Source of the DNA: Nocardia grenadensis NBRC 108939
Lineage (GTDB): Bacteria > Actinomycetota > Actinomycetes > Mycobacteriales > Mycobacteriaceae
Assembly: GCF_001613445.1 (NCBI RefSeq)
Contig: NZ_BDCJ01000017.1
Location: 62,001-126,000, forward strand
Length of the DNA: 64,000 nucleotides
Reading direction: 5' to 3'
The stretch's first letter is position 1. The number at the start of each line of letters is the position of its first letter. The notes beneath the pieces were generated by a model that was not told the origin of the DNA, did no database searches, and was given only the letters and a program-made list of their open reading frames with translations. A program made the position numbers and the translations under genes. Positions 1-7,608 of this stretch are shown here, one piece after another.

Positions 1-396
1 CCGAACGAGGTCATCAGTCTCGAGGTGGGCGAGGACGGTGTCGAAGTGGTGCTGCACCACATCCTGCCGCGCGAGACGCTGCCGGAGATCGCGCAGTCGG
101 TGATGCGCAAGGATATGGTCATCACCCGCAAGGAGAGCTTCGGACCGCTCGGTCCGGAGGTCGAGGGCAAGTATTCGGCGTCCATCCCGGCCGGGCCCGG
201 CAGCTTGACCGGCACCACCCGTCTGTTCCCCACCGACACCGGGTGCACCATGCGGATGTCCTCGGAGGCGAAGGTGTTCATCCCGATGGTCGGGCCGCGG
301 CTCGAACAGCTCATGCTGGTGAACCTGGTGGATCTGTTCCGCGCCGAGGCCGAAGTGACCCAGAAATGGCTGGACGAGCAAAAAACGGCCGGCTGA
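1..396 (+). CDS. DUF2505 family protein, 5'-truncated by window edge
   Basis: The reading frame is open from base 1, so the true start lies upstream of the window and about 131 C-terminal residues are visible. The sequence resembles the C-terminal half of DUF2505 proteins, START/SRPBCC-like small proteins common in mycobacteria and Nocardia. Visible landmarks are the PGSLTGTTR stretch, a predicted strand run and the closing amphipathic helix that begins around MLVNLVDLFRAEAEVT. Function in this family is unknown; a lipid- or ligand-binding role is only inferred from the fold. The stop overlaps the following methyltransferase gene, which starts at 366, suggesting co-transcription. Confidence 0.75.
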   Translation, partial: PNEVISLEVGEDGVEVVLHHILPRETLPEIAQSVMRKDMVITRKESFGPLGPEVEGKYSASIPAGPGSLTGTTRLFPTDTGCTMRMSSEAKVFIPMVGPRLEQLMLVNLVDLFRAEAEVTQKWLDEQKTAG

Positions 397-1184
397 GCGT
401 TCCGCTCGGCACCGTCACCCGGGGCACGACCGGGACCAATCGGCTCCGCCGCAGTGACCGTCAGCTGATCGGCGACCCCCGGATCTCCGAGGTATTGCGC
501 GGTGCCGCCGATCCGCTGGTGGTGGATCTCGGTTATGGGGCCCAACCGTGGACGACGCTGGAACTGGCCGCGCGGTTGCGTACGGTGCGTCCCGATGTGC
601 GGGTGGTCGGACTGGAGATCGATCCCGCCCGGGTCGTCCCCGCCCGCGACGGCGTCGTTTTCGCCCGGGGCGGGTTCGAATTGGCCGGACTGCGGCCGGT
701 GCTGGTGCGTGCCTTCAATGTCCTGCGCCAGTATCCGGAGTCCGCGGTCACGCACGCGTGGGAGACCGTGCTGGCCGGTCTGGCGCCGGGTGGTCTCCTG
801 GTCGAGGGGACCTGTGACGAACTCGGCCGCCGCTGCGCCTGGGTGGTGCTGGACCGATCGGGCCCGCGCACCCTGACTCTCGCGTGGGATCCGTTCACCG
901 TCGAACGACCCTCCGACCTCGCCGAACGCCTCCCGAAAGCGCTGATCCACCGTAATGTGCCCGGTGAACGGGTGCACACCCTGCTCGGCGCGGCCGACCG
1001 GGCGTGGGCGCACACCGCACCGCTGGCCGTCTTCGGACCACGGGTGCGCTGGCGCGCGGCGGCGGACCGGTTGCGGGCACAGGGTTTCCCGGTGCACGAT
1101 TTCCGCCGTCGGCTACGCGACAGTGTGCTGAGCGTCCCGTGGCCGGTGGTCGCACCCGCCGGACAGGCGGAACCATTAGTGTGA
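366..1184 (+). CDS. Class I SAM-dependent methyltransferase-like protein
   Basis: A 272-residue protein if started at the ATG at 366, which overlaps the preceding gene by 31 bp. The segment VVDLGYGAQPWTT followed by VVGLEIDPARV matches the SAM-binding motif I and acidic loop of Rossmann methyltransferases, although the glycine motif is degenerate (GYGAQP rather than GxGxG). The substrate cannot be predicted. The long N-terminal alternative starting at 243 would overlap the DUF2505 gene deeply and is unlikely. The C-terminal part contains the run RLRAQGFPVHDF seen in actinobacterial relatives annotated only as methyltransferase. Confidence 0.75.
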   Translation: MAGRAKNGRLSVPLGTVTRGTTGTNRLRRSDRQLIGDPRISEVLRGAADPLVVDLGYGAQPWTTLELAARLRTVRPDVRVVGLEIDPARVVPARDGVVFARGGFELAGLRPVLVRAFNVLRQYPESAVTHAWETVLAGLAPGGLLVEGTCDELGRRCAWVVLDRSGPRTLTLAWDPFTVERPSDLAERLPKALIHRNVPGERVHTLLGAADRAWAHTAPLAVFGPRVRWRAAADRLRAQGFPVHDFRRRLRDSVLSVPWPVVAPAGQAEPLV

Positions 1185-1292
1185 CTCATATCACAAAAAT
1201 GAGCCGCAACCCACGCTGACGTCGCAACCTTCACCAGCGGCCCATAACCGGTCCACAGAGCCGGCACAGAATCATCGTGAAGAATCTCAGGC

Positions 1293-2015
1293 ATGTCCAC
1301 CAAGCCCCTGCCTGCACCGAAGGTCGGCCGCCGGACCGTCGTGATCGCCGTACTCACCGTGATCGTGCTCGTGGTGGCGGCGCTCATCGGCGGCGAGGCC
1401 TATGCGCGACACCGAATCGCGGGCTGTATCAGTTCGCAGTTCGAAAAAGAGATGGGCTCGCAGATCGATGTCGGCTTCGGCGCGAAACCCCTACTGATCA
1501 CCTGGCTGGACGGGAAGGTCTCGCGGATGGACGTCGACAGTAAGGGCGACGCATTCGGCCCGGCCGTCGATATGCAGGTCCACGCCCAATTCCACGATAT
1601 CGAGATGGCCAAGGGGAGCAATAGCGGCAGCTCGGTCGGGAGTTCGGACGCCGATGTCACCTGGAGCAACTCCGGGATCTCCCAGACGCTCGAGGGCCTG
1701 GTCAGCGATGTGCAGTCCGACCCCGACACCGGGCAACTGACCATGAAGGTGCTCGGCGGTATCGGGGCCATGCAGCTCACCCCGCGGATCCAGAACGGCA
1801 AAGTCGATATCGACGTCTCCCAGGCGCAGTTCCTCGGTATCGGAGTACCCAACGACCTGGCCCAGGGTGTGGTGAACCTGATGACCGAGAGCCTGCAGAC
1901 CTACCCGATGGGCCTGCAGCCGACCGATCTGCGGGTCACCGCCGACGGTATCCAGGTGGATCTGCAGGGCGGCCCGACCGAACTGCCCGCCGCCGAAGGC
2001 AATGCGAGTTGCTGA
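1293..2015 (+). CDS. LmeA-like DUF2993 phospholipid-binding protein
   Basis: A 240-residue protein with a short basic N-terminus, one hydrophobic segment (about residues 14-36) that anchors or exports it, and an extracytoplasmic DUF2993 domain covering the rest. DUF2993 includes mycobacterial LmeA, a periplasmic phospholipid-binding protein needed for lipomannan elongation; the family link is from sequence character, while the same role here is inferred. Typical features include the GCISSQFEKEMG start of the domain and the repeated short beta strands (DVDSKGDAFG, LTPRIQNGKVDIDVS). It converges with deoC, whose stop lies 13 bp away. Confidence 0.8.
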   Translation: MSTKPLPAPKVGRRTVVIAVLTVIVLVVAALIGGEAYARHRIAGCISSQFEKEMGSQIDVGFGAKPLLITWLDGKVSRMDVDSKGDAFGPAVDMQVHAQFHDIEMAKGSNSGSSVGSSDADVTWSNSGISQTLEGLVSDVQSDPDTGQLTMKVLGGIGAMQLTPRIQNGKVDIDVSQAQFLGIGVPNDLAQGVVNLMTESLQTYPMGLQPTDLRVTADGIQVDLQGGPTELPAAEGNASC

Positions 2016-2028
2016 GTGCCGCGGACCG

Positions 2029-2697
2029 TCACGCGGGAAACCCGTCGAGTACGGCCCGGGACCGGGAGAGCCCCAGCCGGGTGGCGCCCGCGGCGATCAT
2101 CGCGGCGGCCGCTTCGGCGGTGCGGATACCCCCGCTCGCCTTGATGCCCAGCCGCCCACCGACGGTCTCGGCCATCAACCGGACCGCCCGGACATCGGCG
2201 CCGCCGGCGGGATGGAACCCGGTGGAAGTCTTCACGAAATCGGCACCCGCCCGTTCGGCCGTCCGGCACACCTCGACGATCGCCTCGTCCGACAGCGCTG
2301 CGGACTCGATGATCACCTTCAGTACCGCGCGCTCCGAAATCGCCTCGCGCACCACGATGATATCGGCGAGTACCGCGTCGAAATCGCCCGCGACCGCCGC
2401 GCCGATATCGATGACCATATCGACCTCGCCCGCCCCCTGATCCACCGCGAGCCGGGCCTCCGCCCCCTTCACCAGCGAATGGTGTTTTCCGGAGGGGAAC
2501 CCCGCGACGGTCGCCACCACCAGCCCCGCGGCCGGTATCGGCAGCACGGACGGCGAAACGCATACCGCGTATACGCCGAGTTCCCGGGCCTCGGCCACCG
2601 CGGCGGTAACATCCGCGCTTGTCGCCTCCGGGGCGAGCAGCGTGTGGTCGATCATTGCGGCCACCTCGGACCTGGTCAGCGACTGGGAATCGGCCAT
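2029..2697 (-). CDS. deoC: Deoxyribose-phosphate aldolase
   Basis: DeoC cleaves 2-deoxyribose-5-phosphate to glyceraldehyde-3-phosphate and acetaldehyde in deoxynucleoside catabolism. The 222-residue protein begins with the expected MIDHTLL region (residues 15-21), carries the Schiff-base lysine in VKTSTGF (Lys156), the second active-site lysine in KASGGIRT (Lys186) and the acidic residue in EVDMVID. The ATG at 2697 is chosen because longer upstream starts add residues not seen in the family. In M. tuberculosis deoC (Rv0478) also lies close to hbhA, supporting orthology. Confidence 0.95.
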   Translation of the reverse strand: MADSQSLTRSEVAAMIDHTLLAPEATSADVTAAVAEARELGVYAVCVSPSVLPIPAAGLVVATVAGFPSGKHHSLVKGAEARLAVDQGAGEVDMVIDIGAAVAGDFDAVLADIIVVREAISERAVLKVIIESAALSDEAIVEVCRTAERAGADFVKTSTGFHPAGGADVRAVRLMAETVGGRLGIKASGGIRTAEAAAAMIAAGATRLGLSRSRAVLDGFPA

Positions 2698-2786
2698 GGG
2701 ACGAAAGTCTGGCACATCACGGTCGAATTCCGTTGCGCGCCTCGGGCTCCTCGCGCACACTCGTATCGCCTTCTGACGAGAGGACG

Positions 2787-3335
2787 ATGTTGCTGATCCG
2801 CCGCGAACGAGCCGTCGACGCCGACGCTGTCGCCGCCGTGCACCGTAGCGCCTTCGCCCCGCACTATGCGGCGGGTGATCCAGCGGCCGGCACCGCCCTG
2901 GTCGAGGCGCCGCCGGAGGTCGCGCTACTCGCTCGGCTGCGCACCGATCCGGGGTGGATCCCCACCCTGTCCATGGTCGCTGTCGATCGCGAGACCGTGG
3001 TCGGGCACGTCTGCGTCACCCGGGCCACCGTGGGGCCGTTTCCCGTCCTCGCACTGGGCCCCATCGGAGTCCTTCCCGACCTGCAGAGCCGCGGTGTGGG
3101 TTCGGCGCTGATGCATGCCGTACTCGGTGCCGCGGACGCCTTGGACGAACCGCTCGTCGGCCTGCTCGGCAGCCTCGACTACTACCCGCGGTTCGGCTTC
3201 CAACCGGCCGAACGGCTGGGCCTGGCTCCGGACCGGCCGGAATGGGCGAGTCACTTCCAGATCCGGTCGTTGAGCGCCTATGACTCGCAGATAATCGGCG
3301 AATTCCATTACGCCGAACCCTTCTACGAGCTGTGA
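2787..3335 (+). CDS. GNAT family N-acetyltransferase
   Basis: A 182-residue single-domain acetyltransferase. The acetyl-CoA binding motif A is visible as QSRGVGSALMHAVL, preceded by the beta-4 strand LALGPIGVLPDL, and followed by LLGSLDYYPRFGF, which matches the YhbS-like subgroup. The ATG at 2787 has a purine-rich Shine-Dalgarno (GAGAGGA) just upstream. The substrate is unknown. It is divergent from deoC, with under 100 bp between the two starts. Confidence 0.88.
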   Translation: MLLIRRERAVDADAVAAVHRSAFAPHYAAGDPAAGTALVEAPPEVALLARLRTDPGWIPTLSMVAVDRETVVGHVCVTRATVGPFPVLALGPIGVLPDLQSRGVGSALMHAVLGAADALDEPLVGLLGSLDYYPRFGFQPAERLGLAPDRPEWASHFQIRSLSAYDSQIIGEFHYAEPFYEL

Positions 3336-3437
3336 GCACGCTCGTCCGCCCCGGCCGATCGGGCCGCGCGCACACCGGCGGGCCGCAACCGCGGAGTCGC
3401 GCTGTCCGGGCGGCGGGCCTCCTGTCAGGATGACCTC

Positions 3438-4328
3438 ATGGTTTCCGCAGCTGCCACCCCCAACGGCCGGCAATACGTACTCACCCTGGGCTGTCCCGAC
3501 CGCCCCGGCATCATTGCCACCATCACCTCGTTCATCGCCGAATTCGGGGGCTCCATCGTGGAGGCCGGCTACCACTCCGACCCGGAGACGGGCTGGTTCT
3601 TCACCAGACAGTCCATCAGGGCCTCGACCGTGCCGTTCGGGGTGGACGAGCTGCGCGGCCGCTTCGAACGGGTCGCCGCCGATCTCGACCCGGAGACCGA
3701 ATGGCAGGTCCACGATTCGGGGGTGCGCCGCCGCGCGGTGCTGTTGGTGAGCAAGGAGGGGCACTGCCTGCACGACCTGCTCGGCCGCGCGACCTCCGGC
3801 GAACTCCCGGCCACCATCGAGGCCGTTATCGGCAATCACCTCGATCTCGCGGCAATCACCGAGGCGCACGGCATCCCGTTCCACCATGTGCCGTTCCCCA
3901 AGGACCCGGCCGAACGCGGGCCGGCGTTCGAGCAGGTCCGTGAACTGGTGGACGCCCATTCCCCCGACGCGGTCGTGCTGGCGCGGTTCATGCAGGTCCT
4001 ACCCGAGCGGCTGTGCGAACACTGGGCGGGCCGGGCCATCAATATCCATCACAGTTTCCTGCCCTCGTTCGTCGGCGCCCGCCCGTATCACCAGGCCTTC
4101 GTCCGCGGCGTGAAACTCATCGGCGCGACCTGCCACTACGTGACCCCCGAGCTGGACGCGGGCCCGATCATCGAACAGGACGTCATTCGCGTCGACCATG
4201 CCGACAGCGTGACCGATATGGTGCGCGAGGGCCGCGATATCGAACGGGTCGTGCTGGCCCGCGGCCTACGCTGGCATCTGGAGAGCCGGGTGCTGGTCCA
4301 TGGACGCCGCACCGTCGTGTTCTCTTGA
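3438..4328 (+). CDS. purU: Formyltetrahydrofolate deformylase
   Basis: PurU hydrolyses 10-formyl-tetrahydrofolate to formate and tetrahydrofolate, supplying formate for purine synthesis and balancing one-carbon pools. The 296-residue protein has an N-terminal ACT domain (about residues 12-90, beginning YVLTLGCPDRPGII) and a C-terminal formyltransferase fold. The catalytic residues of the family are present: Asn202 and His204 in INIHHSFLPSF and Asp240 in ELDAGPIIEQD. Length matches the family. The ATG at 3438 is in a good position ahead of the ACT domain. Confidence 0.95.
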   Translation: MVSAAATPNGRQYVLTLGCPDRPGIIATITSFIAEFGGSIVEAGYHSDPETGWFFTRQSIRASTVPFGVDELRGRFERVAADLDPETEWQVHDSGVRRRAVLLVSKEGHCLHDLLGRATSGELPATIEAVIGNHLDLAAITEAHGIPFHHVPFPKDPAERGPAFEQVRELVDAHSPDAVVLARFMQVLPERLCEHWAGRAINIHHSFLPSFVGARPYHQAFVRGVKLIGATCHYVTPELDAGPIIEQDVIRVDHADSVTDMVREGRDIERVVLARGLRWHLESRVLVHGRRTVVFS

Positions 4329-4334
4329 GACGGC

Positions 4335-5378
4335 TCAGCCGGCAGCTTCGGCCGGTTCGCGTACCGAGGTCAGTACCTGATCGAGGATCGCGTTGAACCG
4401 GTCGATCTCTTCCACATTGCCCAGGTGTCCGGTGGGTAGCAGGACGAACTGTCCGAGACTGCCGGTCTCCCGGAGCCAGGCGGCGATCTGTTCGGCGTGC
4501 ACCGCCGGGGTCATATCGTCTGCCGTGCCTGCCACCACCGTGGTCGGCACCACCAGGTGGCGTGCCGCGTCCCCGAGGTCCATCTCCGCGAGCAGCAGCC
4601 CGAACTCCGAACGAATCCGGGACCGGCACGAGCGCACGATATTCATCCCGAACTCGATCGCTTCCGGGTCCGCGGCCGGGCTCATGATCTGCCGGGTGAA
4701 GAGCCACCGCACCACGGCCACCGGCGGGAAGACGATGCGGGCGCCGAGCCCGCGACGGCCGAGCCAGGGCGGCAGCGGCACCACCCGGCGCAGCAGCGGC
4801 AGCGGCCGGTTGAAGAACGGCACCACGGTCGTCTCGGCGACCAGCGAATGCGGTCCGGTATTGGCCAGTAGGACCGCCGCGGCCTGGTCGACCACCCGCT
4901 GCGGATACTTCCCGGCCCAGGCCTGCACGGTCATCGCGCCGAGGCTGTGCCCGACGAGCACCGCCCGCTGACCCGGCCGCAGCACCGCGTCGAGTACCGC
5001 GCAGAGATCGTCGGCGAGCAGATGACAGTCCAGCTGGTCAGGTTCGCCGAATTCACTCTCGCCGTGGCCACGCAGGTCGAAGGCGATCACCCGGTACCGC
5101 TCGGCGAACGTGTTGATCTGCGGATTCCAGTATTCGAGACAGCAGGTCCAGCCGTGGATCAGTACCACCGGCTGGGCATCGTCGGGCCCGTACGCGTGCA
5201 CCCGCAGCCGGGCGCCGTCCTCGGTACGCACATCGATCACCCGGTGCTCGGCGCCGGGCGGATTCAACGCGGGGTTGCGGTATCCACCACGGGTGCGCAG
5301 CCCCGCACGGTGCACCTCGAACAGACCCTCGACCTGGTGGGCGAGAGCAGTGAGGGCCTTCGGCATCGTCGCACGCAT
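4335..5378 (-). CDS. Alpha/beta hydrolase
   Basis: A 347-residue alpha/beta-hydrolase-fold enzyme. It shows the oxyanion HG in VVLIHGWTCCLEYW (about 72-84), the acidic DLRGHGES strand, and the nucleophile elbow GHSLGAM (Ser146). A late His in LLPTGHLGNVE fits the catalytic histidine. The ATG at 5378 has an AGGAG Shine-Dalgarno; the longer alternative would cover the palindrome at 5396-5414. The substrate is unknown; an ester or lactone is typical. The gene is probably controlled by a repressor at the upstream palindrome. Confidence 0.88.
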   Translation of the reverse strand: MRATMPKALTALAHQVEGLFEVHRAGLRTRGGYRNPALNPPGAEHRVIDVRTEDGARLRVHAYGPDDAQPVVLIHGWTCCLEYWNPQINTFAERYRVIAFDLRGHGESEFGEPDQLDCHLLADDLCAVLDAVLRPGQRAVLVGHSLGAMTVQAWAGKYPQRVVDQAAAVLLANTGPHSLVAETTVVPFFNRPLPLLRRVVPLPPWLGRRGLGARIVFPPVAVVRWLFTRQIMSPAADPEAIEFGMNIVRSCRSRIRSEFGLLLAEMDLGDAARHLVVPTTVVAGTADDMTPAVHAEQIAAWLRETGSLGQFVLLPTGHLGNVEEIDRFNAILDQVLTSVREPAEAAG

Positions 5379-5395
5379 CAAGACACTCCTTTGTG

Positions 5396-5414
5396 TTACC
5401 GAGTGACACAGTAA
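5396..5414. promoter_or_regulatory. Candidate operator upstream of the alpha/beta hydrolase
   Basis: A 19-bp imperfect palindrome (TTACCGAGTGACACAGTAA) ends 18 bp upstream of the hydrolase ATG. Arms TTAC/GTAA pair perfectly and most inner positions pair too. Size and symmetry fit a TetR/FadR-type operator. No regulator gene is adjacent, so the binding protein is unknown. Confidence 0.5.
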
Positions 5415-5439
5415 CGCGTGGAGGGAGCGCGCGCCAGCA

Positions 5440-5736
5440 TTACCAGCGCGGGCCGCGCTGGACCTCATCCACCTTCGGCCGCACATCGGCCAGGTAGATC
5501 CCCGTGGCGATGATGGCGATGAATGCCAGCAGTCCCAGGCCGGGCCAGCTCACCAGCATCAGCAGGATCGCCACACCGAGGATGCCCAGCCAGATGGGCT
5601 TGGTCAGTTTGTCGACCGCGGTGAACGCGTCGGAGCGCTGGCGCACGGCGTGCACGAGCGCGAAAACAGTCGCGCTTGTCGCCAGCAGCCACAGTGCGAC
5701 CATGATCAACCCGGTCAAGCCATACACCTTGTCCAC
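5440..5736 (-). CDS. DUF2516 family membrane protein
   Basis: A 98-residue integral membrane protein with three hydrophobic segments (about residues 7-29, 47-63 and 66-83). It matches DUF2516, whose mycobacterial member (Rv0476) follows hbhA. The order regulator-hbhA-DUF2516 seen here is the same as in M. tuberculosis. Function is unknown. A strong hairpin separates it from hbhA, so it may be transcribed partly from its own promoter or by read-through. Confidence 0.88.
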   Translation of the reverse strand: MDKVYGLTGLIMVALWLLATSATVFALVHAVRQRSDAFTAVDKLTKPIWLGILGVAILLMLVSWPGLGLLAFIAIIATGIYLADVRPKVDEVQRGPRW

Positions 5737-5754
5737 CCCACCATGATAAGAGCA

Positions 5755-5787
5755 GCGCCCCCGCGCACTGCATGTGCACGGGGGCGC
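5755..5787 (-). terminator. Hairpin downstream of hbhA
   Basis: Stem GCGCCCCCGCGCAC pairs with GTGC-A-CGGGGGCGC around a 5-nt loop, about 20 bp after the hbhA stop. No long U tract follows, as is usual for actinobacterial hairpin terminators. Confidence 0.6.
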
Positions 5788-5805
5788 TTCATTGGAATTA
5801 CCAGG

Positions 5806-6525
5806 TCAGAGCTTCTTCGGCGCGGCCTTCTTGGCGGGGGCGGCCTTCTTCGCGGCCGGACCCTTCTTCGCGGCGGGCGGCGCCTTCTTCACCGGCGGGG
5901 CGGGCGTGGGCTCGGGGGCCACCTCGGACACGGACTCGGGCGCGATTTCCGGCGCGACCTCGAACACCTCGGCGTCGAGCACCTCCGGCGCGACCGAGCC
6001 AGCGGACTCGGCAGTCGGCGTGGCGGTCGGCCCCGTCTCGGTCTTGGCGCGGCCGATCAGATCGTTCACCCGGCCGAACACCTCCTCGGCCCGGCTGCTG
6101 GCGTCCTTGTACAGGGTCTCCACCCGGCCGACCTGCTCCTCGACCAAATGGTTGGCGCGCAGCCGCTCGACGGTCTCCTCACCGCGCACCGCCAGATCCG
6201 CGTAGAGGTCGACCACCTGGCGGTAGTACTGGTCGGCGAGCTTGCGCAGCTCCTCGGCGGTGAACTTCTCGCGCAGCTCGGCCAGGTCCTCCGGCAGTTC
6301 CGAGGGCAGTTCGGACAACCGGGCACGGATCTGCTCGAACTGGGTCTGCATATCGGCAGGCACCCCGGCGAAGCGCTCACGGGCCTCTTCGACCCGGACC
6401 CGGCCGCTGGCATCGGTCGCACGCTCACGCACCTGGGTCACCGCGTCCACGACCGCGGCGTAAACCGCGTCCGTGGCGCCGACGGTGGCGAACAGTGGCT
6501 TGGCAGTGGTGTACTTCTCGGTCAT
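5806..6525 (-). CDS. hbhA: Heparin-binding hemagglutinin-like protein HbhA
   Basis: A 239-residue protein with the HbhA layout: a long alpha-helical, coiled-coil-forming region (about residues 10-160), an acidic Pro/Glu-rich linker, and a C-terminal Lys/Ala/Pro repeat tail (KKAPPAAKKG and following, about 200-239). In mycobacteria the Lys-rich tail binds heparan sulfate and is methylated; HbhA is also linked to intracellular lipid inclusions. The tail here is shorter and more proline-rich than in M. tuberculosis. It overlaps the upstream XRE regulator gene by 4 bp (ATGA), so the two are translationally coupled. Confidence 0.92.
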   Translation of the reverse strand: MTEKYTTAKPLFATVGATDAVYAAVVDAVTQVRERATDASGRVRVEEARERFAGVPADMQTQFEQIRARLSELPSELPEDLAELREKFTAEELRKLADQYYRQVVDLYADLAVRGEETVERLRANHLVEEQVGRVETLYKDASSRAEEVFGRVNDLIGRAKTETGPTATPTAESAGSVAPEVLDAEVFEVAPEIAPESVSEVAPEPTPAPPVKKAPPAAKKGPAAKKAAPAKKAAPKKL

Positions 6526-7016
6526 TTATCGTTCTCCTGGCGTGGAGCATCGGTTGTCGGTTGTGGAACAACACTGTCCCGGGGAATCGCTTCCTCCGGC
6601 CCGTTCTCCCGGCGGAACGATTCGTATATATCCAGGATCACCTGTTTCTGCCGCTCGCTGATCGCGGAATCGGCGAGCACGGCGTCCCGGACGGGACTGT
6701 GCGGCCGCTGCTCGAGGTAGCCGGCGCGCACATACAACACCTCCGAAGAAACCCGCAGAGCCTTGGCGATCTGCGTCAGCACTTCGGCGGAGGGGTTACG
6801 CAATCCGCGCTCGATCTGGCTGAGATACGGGTTGCTCACCCCCGCCAGCTGGGCGAGCTGACGCAGCGAAACCTGCGCGGCTTCCCGCTGCGCCCTGATG
6901 AATCCTCCGATGTCCTGCGCCGCGTTGACCACGCGAGTTGCCTTGTCGCCGGCGCCGGCAGCCGCTGCCGGATCGTCGGTGCGCTGGGCGGAAACCTCGA
7001 GACGGTCGGCCATCAC
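6522..7016 (-). CDS. XRE-family transcriptional regulator (Rv0474-like)
   Basis: A 164-residue regulator with a central helix-turn-helix (about residues 37-95; VSLRQLAQLAGVSNPYLSQIERG). It sits directly upstream of hbhA exactly as Rv0474 does in M. tuberculosis. From memory, Rv0474 has been described as a copper-responsive repressor; whether that holds here is unknown. Two adjacent ATGs (7016, 7013) are possible. Two strong palindromes immediately upstream suggest autoregulation of the regulator-hbhA operon. Confidence 0.9.
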   Translation of the reverse strand: MMADRLEVSAQRTDDPAAAAGAGDKATRVVNAAQDIGGFIRAQREAAQVSLRQLAQLAGVSNPYLSQIERGLRNPSAEVLTQIAKALRVSSEVLYVRAGYLEQRPHSPVRDAVLADSAISERQKQVILDIYESFRRENGPEEAIPRDSVVPQPTTDAPRQENDK

Positions 7017-7028
7017 TCACCTTCTGGC

Positions 7029-7042
7029 GTTGTAGTTACAAC
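7029..7042. promoter_or_regulatory. Palindrome next to the start of the hbhA regulator gene
   Basis: Perfect inverted repeat GTTGTA-GT-TACAAC, 13 bp upstream of the regulator ATG. Placement over the expected leader or promoter makes it a good operator candidate for the XRE protein. Confidence 0.6.
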
Positions 7043-7052
7043 GATAGATCGG

Positions 7053-7074
7053 GGTGCTAGCAATTGCAAGCACC
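7053..7074. promoter_or_regulatory. Second palindrome upstream of the hbhA regulator gene
   Basis: A 22-bp near-perfect palindrome centred on GCAATTGC with one mismatched pair; half-sites read GGTGCTAGCAA and TTGCAAGCACC. It lies 10 bp from the first palindrome, so two repressor dimers could bind side by side. Confidence 0.6.
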
Positions 7075-7080
7075 ATGTTA

Positions 7081-7231
7081 GCAGTGTTTATTTGCGCGCC
7101 TCCGGCGCGCGGGGTCGAGGCCCCCTCGGTCCCGTCGTTCAGGCCTCGAGACTCGCGGCTGCGCCGCATGCACTTCGAGGCCTGAACGACGGGACGGGCC
7201 TCGACCCATTCAGGGCCTCGTAAGACTCGGC
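7081..7231. repeat. Hairpin repeat family, copy A1
   Basis: Dispersed intergenic element. From one end: TGTTTAT, a short GCGCGCC/GGCGCGC hairpin, an outer arm GGGTCGAGGCCC (7112-7123), a 19-bp inner arm (7130-7148) exactly complementary to 7176-7194, then the outer arm partner GGGCCTCGACCC (7196-7207) and a terminal CTCGTAAGACTCG. It has no coding potential. Confidence 0.85.
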
Positions 7232-7334
7232 GCCGAGAGGGTGCGCCAGTTCGCGAAGGCGATCGGGGGCCAGGCCGACCAGTGGTCGAGTCGGCATCCG
7301 ATCTCCGATCATCGACTGCCGACGCAACCCGCAT

Positions 7335-7524
7335 GAGTCGAGTCTTACGAGACACCTCGAAGGGTTGCGGCCGTCTCGCCCCTTGGCCGAAGGTGCTCAA
7401 CGGTCGCACTCTATGGACGGCCCACCGCACATCGCATGCGCGAAGCGCGAGTCCCGAGGCCGAAACGGCGAGACCAAGGGGGCCTCGACCCCGTGGCGCC
7501 GCAGGCGCCGCCAAAACACAGCAC
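7335..7524. repeat. Hairpin repeat family, copy A1', inverted relative to A1
   Basis: Reverse-orientation copy of the same element, starting with GAGTCTTACGAG and ending GGCGCCGCAGGCGCC then AAAACACAGCAC. It contains the conserved internal segment CTATGGACGGCCCACC found in copies A2-A4. With A1 it forms a head-to-head pair filling the gap between the DUF445 gene and the XRE-hbhA operon. The 103 bp between the two copies hold nothing I recognise. Confidence 0.85.
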
Positions 7525-7608
7525 CTTCGCAAGTAAGCCCACATCCCTACCTTCACGAGTAAGCCCACGCCAGTCCTCGCCCAAGCTCGCCATCCCCGGT
7601 ACGCACTC

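Noticed and set aside
7081..7524. Insertion sequence or MITE with a transposase
   Set aside because: Inverted repeats are clear, but there is no transposase fragment and no visible target-site duplication, so it is called a repeat and not a mobile element.
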